Of a stretch of DNA of 64,000 nt, positions 46,733-57,366 are shown one piece after another (the stretch's first letter is position 1; each line of letters opens with the position of its first letter). Below the pieces are notes generated by a model. The model had not been told where the DNA came from. It ran no database searches and saw only the letters and a program-made list of their open reading frames with translations. The position numbers were made by a program, and so were the translations under genes. The stretch covers positions 8,134,501 through 8,198,500 of the forward strand of contig OX463820.1 of NCBI GenBank assembly GCA_949825045.1, written 5' to 3'. Origin of the DNA: Argyresthia goedartella. Taxonomy: Eukaryota; Arthropoda; Insecta; Lepidoptera; Argyresthiidae.

Positions 46733-47334
46733 TTAAAGCCTATGTATATCCTTGTCTTTTAATATGTTATTAATAACATTGTACCAATTCATTAATTGAA
46801 ACCGAAAAGTAAATTCCACAAAAGGGTTTACCATCAACTTGATTATTCTAGTAATCAACAATGATTTGAAAATGCAGTTGAAGCTGTGGCAGGTCGTTTG
46901 GTTATTTCTATAATTATAAGCCCGGACTTGACCAAAGAAGTTCTCAATAGGGTCTAAATCGACCTCATTATTTGGATGCCTTCGTTCTTGAGAATCTGCC
47001 ACAACCTCATATTACTTTTTCGATAGAGGGCACAGACTTGGGCTTTCGTGTAGCATCCAAGAACTTATTTTTTCTTAATTATTGTATTGTCTCCATCCAG
47101 AACTTATGAGGAAGCGACTTTTTGGTGACAGCGGCTCGCATGGGCTCCCCTTTGGTTATCTTAGAAAAAGTCGCAGCTCCGTTCACGTAGTCAAATAATT
47201 GGTCGATTTTTTTTACCGTTTTCGCCGTATTTATTATTGTTTCACTCATAGGTCTGAATAGTGAGCTGAAAAGAATAAATATTTGTAAAATAAGCATCAC
47301 AATTTTTGGTGTCACTGATTAATTGTAAATAAAT

Positions 47335-47412
47335 AAATAAACTGAGCTCCGTGGTCTAATGGATTTCACGCTTGCTTCTCACACAGGAGATGCAGGTTCT
47401 ATTCCTGACCAT
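47335..47412 (+). repeat. tRNA-headed SINE (family S3) in the P relic
   Basis: 'gagctccgtggtctaatgga', 'cttgcttctcacacaggaga' and 'tgcaggttctattcctgac' form the tRNA-like head. Its tail runs toward about 47560. Confidence 0.75.
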
Positions 47413-47929
47413 GTACCAATGAGATCATTCATTTATCTTAAGGGCTGAACAAGGGCCAATGGCATTGAGAATTAGACAAAGAAAACAAATACCCGTCGCA
47501 TCGCGTCGAAGCAGACTGACGCATGCTCCCGCGCAGAGCCCCGCGGGGCAGCCCGAGCTCCAAGACCAAGAAAATTATAGAAAATATTACTAAACTCCTG
47601 TAATACATTAAAAATAAAATAAAACAACTTAAAAAAATCCCTTTTTTTACCTATTTTCGCGTGTAAGTTTCATATAGGAAACTGATTTCATCTCCGAGCG
47701 CTTGTTCATTTAGTTGAATAATAAAGCATTGCGAAAAATATTTTTAAATATTAAATATAACACATATCCGGTAATTTAAAAAAACCAATCTTACCTCTAA
47801 TAGACCTTTTATAACATATATTTATCCTACATTTTTATGTTGTCGAGTGTAGCCTAGAATTGAAGCTAAAGATACATTTCTCTGTTCGCGCCCCCTGGCG
47901 CTGGCCATATTTAATCCCTTAAGTACATT

Positions 47930-48110
47930 ATACTACGGTCGTTCTAACGGTGATGAAAAAAAACATCGTGAGGAAACCTTCATTACTTCATAGCTGCGGC
48001 GATGGGCTAGCCCCCTAAAATGGAGTATAGAATAACTGGCTCAAAGTGGGCACATTTGTGCCTCTGCCACCCCGTATGGGAAAAGGCGTGACGCTATGTA
48101 ATGTTTTTTA
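47930..48110 (+). repeat. Dispersed repeat B, plus-strand copy
   Basis: Contains 'aacatcgtgaggaaacc', 'gcggcgatgggctagcccc' and 'gggaaaaggcgtgacgct', in the order inverse to 5404-5592. Confidence 0.7.
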
Positions 48111-48534
48111 ATATAAATAATAAAAAATAATAAAACACACCTTCATCTTCTTTATCTTGTCCGGAATGATATGTTGGTCATTTAACTTATGAAGCAATCT
48201 GGATTCTGTATGATTGTTATCTGTTTCATAAAGATCAACAACATGTTGCCATTTTCACTTATTTCCTTCTATTTCAATATCTTTATTGAGGAAGTTATTT
48301 CGCAAACCCTTAATAAGGTGTGGCGGGTCATAAACAACGATTAGGTTTCGAGTTGTCAATCTTTCGAGCTAGCGTTACATCAAGCTAACGATTGTCGTGG
48401 CAAAGGTCTATCGGCGAGGAAATGAAGCATCGAAGGTTCGTCTTCGAGGAAATGTTATTCGAGTTTTTGTAATTCGAGTTGATGTAGGTAACCCGACCCC
48501 ACTTATTGTGACCGGGCCATCTGAAATTAGAAAA

Positions 48535-48930
48535 ACCGGTCAAGTGCGAGTCTAAATCGCGCACGAAGGGTTCCGTACCACCGTTCAATGGAAGCGATGG
48601 TGTGGAGTGAATAGTTTCGATTTTACACAGCAAAATATTGTTTACAAAGTTATTGGTGCGGTTACTTTCACACTCCATGTACGTAACCAGGTGCATCCAT
48701 AAGTTTGTATGTGGTATTGTTGTATGGGAGCCCCCTTAAATATTTATTTTATCCTGTTTTTTAGTATTTGTTGTTATAGCGGCAACAGAAATACATAATC
48801 TGTGAAAATTTCAACTCTCTAGCTAGCTAGGTTCTTGAGATACAGCCTGGTGACGGACGGACGGACGGACAGCGAAGTCTTAGTAATAGGGTCCCGTTTG
48901 GAACCCTTCGGGGACGGAACCCTAAAAAGT
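48535..48930 (+). repeat. Dispersed lepidopteran-type repeat D, longest copy
   Basis: Begins 'ggtcaagtgcgagtctaaa' and 'cgcacgaagggttccgtacc'. It contains 'taaccaggtgcatccataag' and a run of four GGAC tetranucleotides, and ends 'agggtcccgtttggaaccc' and 'acggaaccctaaaaag'. I recognise this as a repeat common across moth genomes. Its ends carry inverted ggttccgt and acggaacc. Confidence 0.8.
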
Positions 48931-49068
48931 AATGCTATAGTGTCATACGCGGAACCAAACTTAATTAATTTCATTAAATTAATATATTTTTTACAATGTG
49001 TAAATATTGCAGTCCATGATGTGAAATAATTTGGCTAGGGGTCCAAAAATAACCCTGTATATTCAACT

Positions 49069-49340
49069 AACCTGGGGTTAATTCTGGTACACATTAACAG
49101 CTCCATGACAATTACATTACGATTACGGTCAACTTTAGATATCCAATATTTCGTGTTCAGAGATTTTATTTTTTGGCAATTATGGTAAATATTAAGTGTA
49201 TTGCTAAGCATAATAATTAAGTTAATCAACAAAGGCAATGGGATTACAAAATCGTCAGATATTGGATATCTAAAGTTGACCGTAATCGTCATGTAAATGT
49301 CATTGAGCTGTCATTGTGTACCGGAATTGGGCCCCTGGTT
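49069..49340. mobile_element. MITE abutting the left TIR of the big transposon
   Basis: The left arm (49069-49150) and right arm (about 49259-49340) are inverted copies of about 82 bases ('cggtcaactttagatatcca' and complement). The last ~27 bases of the right arm ('ttgtgtaccggaattggg' to 'cccctggtt') are also the first bases of the 287-base TIR of the composite element that follows. Confidence 0.85.
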
Positions 49341-49600
49341 CTTGGTTTGACAGTAAATACTGTCAGAACAAATGTTCTCGCTTCGTCTCTCCCTGAAGCT
49401 GTTTAGAGCCGATCGAAAGGCCGATCCTTGACCACATATCACTGCGATTGGTTTGTAACTGCACTCTAGCCAAACCAAGAACATAAAAACATCGCCATGT
49501 TGAAAAACCTATGAAACAATTTTCTTCAACTTGAAACACTTTCTTTAAAAAGTAATTAATCTCATCTGTCGATTGCTGTCAAAGTGGGGCGTCGATTGTG
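49314..49600. repeat. Left terminal inverted repeat, 287 bp
   Basis: Pairs with 59094-59370 over its length. It differs by a 5-base insertion (tcctt at about 49427) and scattered substitutions. Near the outer end it has a small palindrome, gacagtaaatactgtc. Confidence 0.93.
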
Positions 49601-49753
49601 CAATGAGGGCTTTTCAATACGTCATTAAAAAAATAACAGTACCGTAAGTTACCGATAGACGGTGCTGACGTCACATAGTATGTCAAAATTGACATGACAT
49701 TCTCTGTGGTTTCTGTCACGTTGCTTGCTTGTTACGTTGACGATTGTGTTCTG
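49601..49753. other. Transposon DNA between left TIR and LINE
   Basis: Subterminal transposon sequence with no ORF. It includes 'gtgctgacgtcacatag' and ends in the 12-base site 'gattgtgttctg' used by the LINE. Confidence 0.5.
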
Positions 49754-50054
49754 GATAGCTGTCACGATTGAAAATAAAACAACGTATATTTTTCATGGTC
49801 AATGTTATAAAACAATAATAAATAAATAAACCGCTGTTTTTTCGCTAGAAAGTGTTGTTGGTGAGCACATTGGAGAATTGAAAATTTAGTTTCTTTTGCC
49901 GATTTCCGCTCGAAATTAGTTCTTTTTAGTATCTGTATATCTTGTGATTGTCCTGTGTTATTGTTTGTCTTGTTGTTTTTGGCCTTTCTACTTGGTAAGT
50001 GGTACACAGTGTTTGTTTTTTCTTCCGTGTTTGGGGATGTAACATTCCTTAATC

Positions 50055-51485
50055 ATGGATGAAATTGAGCCTGAACCCCCTGACAAAAATGAAGCTTCCC
50101 AGGAGTTATTCGATGGGTCCTCCAACGCCTCATCTCCCCCTGCTCCGCCCTTCTCGCCCGTGAGCGATAATATTTATTACAAATCTTCATCTGGCTTAGA
50201 GGACATTGCTTGTGATGGGCAGGCTAAGAAACTTAAGCGCCCCCGTGTTGAAGACCCGAGTGCAATCGAAAAATCAACACCACTAAATAAGATTCATAAA
50301 AGCACTGGCAGAATGAGGTACTCGACCTCCGATAAAGCTCCCTTCCTGGTTCATGTATCCCGATCCGATACTGATGAACGTTCTGGATCTACCATGCACC
50401 CGGTCAGGTTCGGAAAGTTTCTCATGAACAGTAACACTATTGGTATCAAACCTGATGGGATCAAGCGGGTTGGGAGAAATAGAGTCTCTGTGGAGTTCAC
50501 TAAACCAGAGCAAGCTAACTGCTTCCTGATCTGTACCAAACTATTTGACAAAGGATATATTGCCAGCATTCCCATCTATAATATCACCCGCATGGGTGTA
50601 ATAAGTGATGTCCCGCAGGACTGGACTGATGAAGAGGTCCTACTAAACATTCAAGTCCCCGATGGAATAGGAAAAATACTGAAGGTCCGAAGAATTAACC
50701 GGAAGGTTACTTCTCAGGATATATCGGAATGGAAACCTACCCAATCAGTCATAGCCACCTTTGATGGGCAAGTGCTCCCTACTAGAGTTTTTGCTTGTTA
50801 TACATCCTTACCTGTGAAACTGTATCAATACCCCACAGTCCAATGCTTTAACTGCTGCCGATATGGGCACACGAAACCAAAGTGCAGGTCCAAGCCTAGG
50901 TGCTCGAAATGCGGTGAAAACCATACTACTGATTCTTGCAACAAGAACCCATCATGTCTCTTTTGCTGTGGCAATCACTTGGCCACAAGTAAAGATTGTC
51001 CGGAGCAATTAAGACAAAAGAACATTAAAACTATTATGGCAGAGAAGAACATATCTTATGAAGAATCATCTAAATGCTTCCCTTCTCCATACAGGTCCTA
51101 TGCGGAGGTATCAGCCTCCCAAACTTACCAAACCCAGTCTTCTCCACCTTTCTCTGCTCCTTCTTCTTCTGGCTACAGAAAAACTATCTTCAAATCCCCA
51201 AAACCTAATAAATTCACCCCATCCGGGTATGACAAGATATCTCATCAGAACATTATTAACTCTTTCACAATCCCCGAACCACAGAATGGGTGTGCTTTAC
51301 AAAGCCAATCTCAAACTCAGTCCTCTCCAGCAGATAATGTTATATCATTACTGCTGTCTCTCCTCACCTCAATGATTTCCAGTAACAATTCTATACCAGA
51401 CCACGTAGCTTCACAACTCCTCTCATTTGTAAACCGTTTCAATGGCTCCACTGGCTATTCTTCAATGGAACGCGAGAAGCGTTGA
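50055..51485 (+). CDS. I-type LINE ORF1: gag-like nucleic-acid-binding protein
   Basis: A 476-residue protein expected to coat the LINE RNA. The N-terminal ~110 residues are acidic/Pro-rich and likely disordered. A central domain (about 110-260) contains IGIKPDGIKRVGRNRVSVEF. Three CCHC zinc knuckles follow at about 269-330: CFNCCRYGHTKPKC, CSKCGENHTTDSC and CLFCCGNHLATSKDC. The C-terminal part is Ser/Pro/Gln rich. The stop lies 44 bases inside ORF2, so translation of ORF2 must use reinitiation or a frame change. The frame is fully open. Confidence 0.92.
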   Translation: MDEIEPEPPDKNEASQELFDGSSNASSPPAPPFSPVSDNIYYKSSSGLEDIACDGQAKKLKRPRVEDPSAIEKSTPLNKIHKSTGRMRYSTSDKAPFLVHVSRSDTDERSGSTMHPVRFGKFLMNSNTIGIKPDGIKRVGRNRVSVEFTKPEQANCFLICTKLFDKGYIASIPIYNITRMGVISDVPQDWTDEEVLLNIQVPDGIGKILKVRRINRKVTSQDISEWKPTQSVIATFDGQVLPTRVFACYTSLPVKLYQYPTVQCFNCCRYGHTKPKCRSKPRCSKCGENHTTDSCNKNPSCLFCCGNHLATSKDCPEQLRQKNIKTIMAEKNISYEESSKCFPSPYRSYAEVSASQTYQTQSSPPFSAPSSSGYRKTIFKSPKPNKFTPSGYDKISHQNIINSFTIPEPQNGCALQSQSQTQSSPADNVISLLLSLLTSMISSNNSIPDHVASQLLSFVNRFNGSTGYSSMEREKR

Positions 51486-54400
51486 ATTAAAAATAAATGA
51501 CATATTTTTTTTAATAAATAAACATTCCCCTCTTGTCTTTGCCATCACGGAGACCTGGCTTAAGCCAGGAAGACGCTTTAACCTGCGCGGCTATTGCTCT
51601 TTCCGAGATGATAGGCAGGATGGCAGTGGGGGCGGTTCAGCCCTATTTGTAAATAATTGTGTCTGTCCTATTTCAATTCCTATTCCCCCCCATAACAATG
51701 AAATTAGTGTAGTAGGCGTTGTTGTTCAAGGTATTTCTATTCTTTCCATATATACCCCTCATCCTAATCTAACCTTTCTTCCAGATTTAAGACGTATATT
51801 TTCGGTTTTAACCACCCCTTATCTAATATTAGGTGACTTTGATGGCCATCACTCGGCTTGGGGTTCCCCTCGCAACGACAGTTTTGGTAGGGCCCTGGTA
51901 GATCTCTTTGATGATTTAAACCTATGTTTGCTGAATGATGGTTCAGCTACACGATTAACTCCCCCAAATCAAAACAAAAGCTGTGTTGACTTGTCACTAT
52001 GTTCCCCAGACCTGGCTTCCCTGATCTTCTGGCATAGGTTGAACCTTACACATGGTAGTGACCACTTCCCATTAAAAATGACCATTCCTTCGTCATCCAT
52101 CCCCCACAGGGACTTCAACCCCTTATTAAAGTACCGTGTGTCTCAAGCCAACTGGGATGGTTATTCTGATAAACTTAGCCTACTCACCAGCTCTCTTCCT
52201 GATGTTCATGAGGGCAATGCTGTTGACTGCTACTCTCAATTCACTAACGCTATATCATCTGCTGCTGATGAATCGATCCCGCTTAAGAACTCGGCTTCTG
52301 AAAAAGTATCTTCTCCACCATGGTGGGATAGAGAGTGTACAGAAATAATCAAAGCTCGCAATAATGCTGAAGTAATCTACATATCTGCTATGACCGTTGA
52401 TAACCTAGTTAGTTATCGTAAAATAGTGGCTAGATCCAGACGTCTCTTTAGAAAGAAAAAATACCAGGGGTGGAAACGATTTTGTTCCACTCTTTCTCCA
52501 TCAACTCCAGCTAGTTTGGTTTGGCGTTATATTAACAGGTATAGAAAGGGTTGTGTTCAACATAACTCTCCCCGCATCCCCCATCATATTGCTATAAATT
52601 TCCTTAATAAATTGGCTCCTGACTATGTCCCTCTCCTAGAGGAATCTTGCAATTCCCATACATTACCTACTATCAATGACCCTTTGGATGCTTCATTTTC
52701 CATTGCAGAACTTCAATCAGTATTATCCCATGTCCGCGACTCAGCCCCTGGGTTGGATGGATTCCCATATTCATTTCTAACAAATGCAGGCCTGCCAGCT
52801 TTAGAGTATCTGTTAAAACTTGTGAACATTTTTTATAATACAGGTTATGTTCCAGACTCTTGGAAGGAACAAATCGTTATCCCCCTTCTGAAACCCGGTA
52901 AGTCCCCGGATGTAGCTGATCATTATAGACCTATAGCCCTGTCTTCGGTTTTGGCAAAAACCCTAGAGCATCTCATTAAGAATCGATTGGAGTGGTTTGT
53001 GGAGTCTAAGGGTATCCTTGCTCAATCTCAATTTGGTTTTCGCAAAGGCTACAGTACATCTGATAGTCTTAGCATATTCATCACTGATGTTCGGCTAGCT
53101 TTCTCCAAAAAACAATCTGTCCTAGCTGTGTTCTTGGACATATCTGCTGCTTATGACAATGTACTTCTTTCAGTGCTCAGGTACAAGTTACAACAGCTGA
53201 ACATCCCCGTAAGAATGAGAAACTGCATTTGCAGTCTGCTTATGTCCAGATCAATCTCACTTCGTATCCCTGGCGAGAGCTTTGAACCCCGTACGGTGTG
53301 GAGAGGCCTCCCCCAGGGATCTGTTCTCAGTCCTCTACTATATAATATTTATACTGCTTCTCTTCATACTTCCCTAAATAACGATTGTCAAAATTTACAA
53401 TATGCTGACGATCTGTGTCTGTACATTCCTAGCTCAAGTGTTGAAGATGCTGGGGAGTCAATGCAAGTCTCTCTCAACTCATTGATTGCTTGGCTGCTAT
53501 CCAATGGTCTCAATCTATCAGCTTCTAAGAGCACTGTGGTAGTGTTTTCTAGGAAGAGGGGCATTACTGACATAGATTTAAAAATAAACAATTCCTCTAT
53601 CCCTGTTCGTAATTCTGTAAAATTCTTAGGCGTATTCCTAGACTCAAAATTATCTGGTTCCGTTCATCTAAATTATATTGTTAATAAATGCGAAAAGACA
53701 ATAAATATTCTTCGAGTTCTCTCTGGGGTATGGTGGGGTGCCCACCCATTTACTCTGAAATTGATGTATAATGCCCTCATTAGGAGTGTACTTGACTATG
53801 GATCCTATCTTTTAGAACCTTGTAGTAAACTGGCTCTTCGCAAATTGGATGGTATCCAATCTAAGGCACTTAGAATTATAACTGGATGCATGAAATCATC
53901 TCCTATAAATGCCTTACAGGTGGAGTGCGGAGATCCTTCTTTGATTCTAAGGAGACAATATCTCTCTGACCGGTTTATATATAGGGCCTATTTATTCTCA
54001 AATCATCCTCTTTTTTTTAAATTAGAATCCCTTAATAATATTTGCAATATTCGTAATGAATATTGGAAATGTAAGAGTCCTCCTCTTATTCTCAATAGTT
54101 TCCGAAAGCTTAAAAACATCGAGGACTCCTGCCCAATCATCCGAAAGGATAAATTACCATTATATTGTTTCCCCCTGCCAACTGTCCTCTTCACTCCGAA
54201 AATGATTTTGGATCTTAATATTGTAAAAGGTTCTCCTTTAGCAAACTCGTCCTTCAACTCGGTTTTAAGATCAAGATGGGAAGACTGGCAATATTTTTAA
54301 ACTGACGCCTCCAGGCTGGAAGAGACTGTTCCGACTGGTTTCGCAGTATACTTTAAAAATTCTAAAATAGAAATTAAACTTCAGAGCCCGCCTCAAAGCT

Positions 54401-55170
54401 CAGTGTACACAGGAGAATGCCTTGCGATCTTGGAAGCTTGCTCGTTTATTGAATCCCATAATATAAGAGAATCTTTAATAATTTCGGACTCCAAAAGTTG
54501 CTTACAAGCCCTCCAACAAAACCAATTTAAATCAAAAGTGCATAGTAATATTATTATGGAAATCAAAAATATCCTTTATAAATGTTCCCAAAAAAATTTT
54601 GCTGTAATTTTGGTTTGGATCCCTAGTCATTCTGGCATTATTGGTAATGATCACGTTGATGAGTTGGCTAAAAGTGCGGCCTTAGATAATAACAGTAATC
54701 GAAAGTACTTCTCTAACCACTGTTATGACTTGCTCAACATTCCTGGTAAAGATCTTCAGAAGACTTGGTCAGATGTGTGGCATGAATCAAGTCGAAATAA
54801 AGGAGCTTTTTACGCTTCAATTCAGCCAAGTATTCCAAGCAAACCATGGTTTTTCAATTTTAAAAAACTACCAAAGATATTAGTGACAATTTTATGCAGA
54901 ATACGCTTAGGTCACTGCTGTTCTCCAGTGTTTTTAAAGAAGATAAAAATCAGAGATTCCTCCATTTGCGAGTGCGGTCTTGAGGATGGGTCCGTTGACC
55001 ATATTTTCTTTAACTGCCCCATTTATGGCCTTGATTCCTTGTACTCCCTAATACCCTCAATCGGTCTCCCTATCCCTACTAATATTCGCCACCTTCTTTC
55101 TCTATTCCCCAACCCAAAGATAGTATTTTTATTAGCTAAATTTATCCATATTAACAAAATAAAATTATAA
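51442..55170 (+). pseudogene. I-type LINE ORF2: APE-RT-RNase H, one nonsense codon
   Basis: The endonuclease domain (about 1-225) shows ILQWNARSVELKINDI, FAITETWLKP, LGDFDGHHSAWGS and GSDHFPLKM. The RT (about 430-700) shows YRPIALSSVLAKTLEHLI, QFGFRKGYSTSDSL, FLDISAAYDNV, GLPQGSVLSPLLYN and the catalytic YADD. The frame is open for 952 codons, then meets TAA at 54298-54300. Copy 1 has a Tyr codon (TAT) there, in the FYTDAS motif, so a single third-base change to A ends the protein just before RNase H. The same frame then runs on to 55170 and encodes the remaining RNase H and Cys-rich tail. Confidence 0.93.
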
Positions 55171-55613
55171 TAGATATGTATCCCCTTCCTTCCCTTTATG
55201 TTATTGTGTTGTCCCTTAGTTTATCTTGTGTGTGTTATGTATATATTGCATGAAACTAAACGATAATGTAAAACTTTATTTCGGATAGACACCTACTAAA
55301 ATGTATTCAGCCAATTTAAGATTTGCCCCGCGTCTCTTCACATGTGCCTCCACTACATGATACTGGCAGAAATTGTCTGGCAACAGCAGGATAGATTGCC
55401 ATTAGTTAAAAAATGAAATGAAATGATTGTGTTCTGTGGTTTGGTTGTCGGTTGCTTGGTGTAGCTGTTATTTTGCGATTATTTCTTTACGACCTTCTGG
55501 CTCTGCTTCTGCCTACGGACCTTTACCTAACTGACCCTCGCGTGCCCAATGGACCTCGATACTTCTACTTCTGACGACCCGAGCTGTATTGGATTTGTTT
55601 CTTTGCCAACATC

Positions 55614-57353
55614 ATGGCCAAAGACTATGGTGCGTGGTTTCTCGCAGACCTTAAAAGCGAGCTCAAGGCGCGTAATGCTAAAATAACTGGAAAAAAAGCA
55701 GTGCTTGTTCAGAGGTAAAAATTATACTTTCATACTTATAACATACTACTCAGAAATAAGAAGTCCCCCAACTTGACATGTCAATCCATTAAAGTTTTTC
55801 TATTCATGGCTGTATTTCTAGTTACCTGGCCACATACCACACGGGTTCTGTAGGAAAAATTTCCCATTCAATGCATATATATTCAATAAATTCACCGTCA
55901 TCAATAGATTTTTCAGAACTTTGTACTTTTGTGATTTGATTATTAGAAATTGTACCACTTTGTTTCAGACTGCAGGATTATGACCAGTTATTTGGGCCCC
56001 TTGTGAATGATTCCGAATCAGTTTACAAGATAGTGGTGCCGAGTCCAGATCTTTTTCGGGATGTTACAAGCAACTTTACTTTGCCAAGATTGACAGAAGA
56101 AGACCAAAAAACATTTTGTGAGCTGATTGGAAGAGAAGATGTGGAACGTTCGGCTAATATGTATGAACAATACTTTCTGATTGCATGCCGCTCTGCCCTC
56201 CAAGCTGGTGATCACTACATCACCAGTGTGTGTGCCTCAGAAATGAGAAAAAAAGTGATCTATAACGTGACCATTAAGGCAAAAGACCACATGATCATTG
56301 AAGCACAATGTGAGTGTGCAGCAGGGTCAGGACCATACGGCCAATGCAAACATATTATTGTTTTGATATGTGCAATCATAGATTTTAATAAAAATAAAAC
56401 AATAAAACTTAAAACGAGCTGTACCAGCTCACTACAAACCTTTCACCACCCCAGCACTAGTTATAGTGGTAATCCAGTTCAAGCTGAGCATCCCACTTTA
56501 AAATTCAAGGATGCTACAATGAAAAGCATGACTCAATTTGATCCTAGACCGATTATAGAGAGTCCAAAAAAATATCAAGAAGAGTTTAAAAGCCTGATCT
56601 CCAATTATTGTGGAGGAAAAGGCAAAATGCCGTCTATACCCATAGCCCAACTCATTTTACCAGCAGACAAACGAAGCCTATACCAAGACCATGATTACTT
56701 GGAGATGACTGCTGAAGAACAACATCTAAAGTCTCTTATTTTAAACAAAGAACAACTGCAATATTTAGAAACAACAACAAAAACAAATAAGAAGGAGTGG
56801 TTGAAACAGCGAAAACTGAGATTGCAAAGTTCAGACTATGGAAAAATATGCAAACGGAAGAGCAACAAACTAATACTAGCCAAAAACTTGATAAAAAATT
56901 ATAATCTGCAGAGTTGCATTAAACATGGCAGAAAATATGAGCCAAAAGCCATAGAAAAATTTGAGGCAGTGACTGGCACGTCCGTGATGAAGTGTGGGAT
57001 TTTGGTTCATCCAGAAAGCCAATTCTTAGGTAGTACTCCGGATGGTCTAGTAGGAAATGAGGTGTTAGAGGTGAAATGCCTATACACAGCAAGAGATGAA
57101 AAAATTACTACAGAAACTGTACCATATTTGTATTTACGTGAAAAAAGTGGCATCAAATTCAGGGTCAAATGTTTATCTCGCAGAGCAGAATGGCATTTTT
57201 TTAATATACACCTTGTGTGACCATTATTTAATTAAAATTGAAAGAGATGAAGACTTTTTGAAAACTATGTGTGAGGAACTGAAATCTTTTTATGACAACT
57301 ATTATAAAAAAGTGTTATTGGAACCGTTAGGTGTCTGGGAAGTGGGCAAATAA
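55614..57353 (+). pseudogene. SAP-SWIM-YqaJ nuclease gene of the transposon
   Basis: Two exons. Exon 1 (55614-55714) starts at an ATG and encodes a SAP-like DNA-binding helix pair (LKSELKARNAKITGKKAVLV). Its AG/gtaaaa donor joins the acceptor at 55968/55969, restoring VQRLQDYDQLFGPLVNDSES in frame. Exon 2 carries a SWIM zinc finger (CECAAGSGPYGQCKHI), then a YqaJ/lambda-exonuclease domain. That domain shows WLKQRKLRLQSSDYGKI, a Glu helix (HGRKYEPKAIEKFE), GSTPDGLV with the metal Asp, and LEVKC with the catalytic E-x-K. After that the frame breaks twice, at the A run near 57141-57146 and the T run near 57197-57203. The expected tail (IQGQMFISQ, then FLIYTLCDHYLIKIERDEDF) continues in the other two frames to the stop at 57353. 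Probable role: DNA processing during transposition (inference). Confidence 0.85.
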
Positions 57354-57366
57354 AAAACCTAACTAC

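Larger units (their letters stand above)
46733..48360 (-). pseudogene. P-element/THAP9-like transposase relic
   Basis: Minus-strand blocks in P-transposase order. At about 48360-48120: NLIVVYDPPHLIKGLRNNF and a following helical region with one internal stop. At 47315-47079: TAKTVKKIDQLFDYVNGAAT and PMRAAVTKKS. At 47002-46733: the C-terminal VDLDPIENFFGQVRAYNYRN motif and HSFNCIFKSLL. The middle is interrupted by a SINE and by repeat B, and the N-terminal THAP finger is absent. A domesticated THAP9-type gene is unlikely, given the stops and insertions. Confidence 0.85.
49754..55424 (+). mobile_element. Full-length I-type LINE (LINE D, copy 2)
   Basis: Flanked by a perfect 12-base target-site duplication 'gattgtgttctg' (49742-49753 and 55425-55436). 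It has a 301-base 5' UTR, a gag-like ORF1, an overlapping endonuclease/RT/RNase H ORF2, a ~250-base 3' UTR and a TGAAA-type 3' end instead of plain poly(A). The RNase H domain and zinc-knuckle ORF1 place it in the I group. Copy 1 at 44062-46001 is nearly identical, so the family has moved recently. Confidence 0.95.

Noticed and set aside
46733..48360. Domesticated THAP9-like host gene
   Set aside because: A stop, a SINE and another repeat interrupt the blocks, and the DNA-binding N-terminus is missing. A dead P element is simpler.
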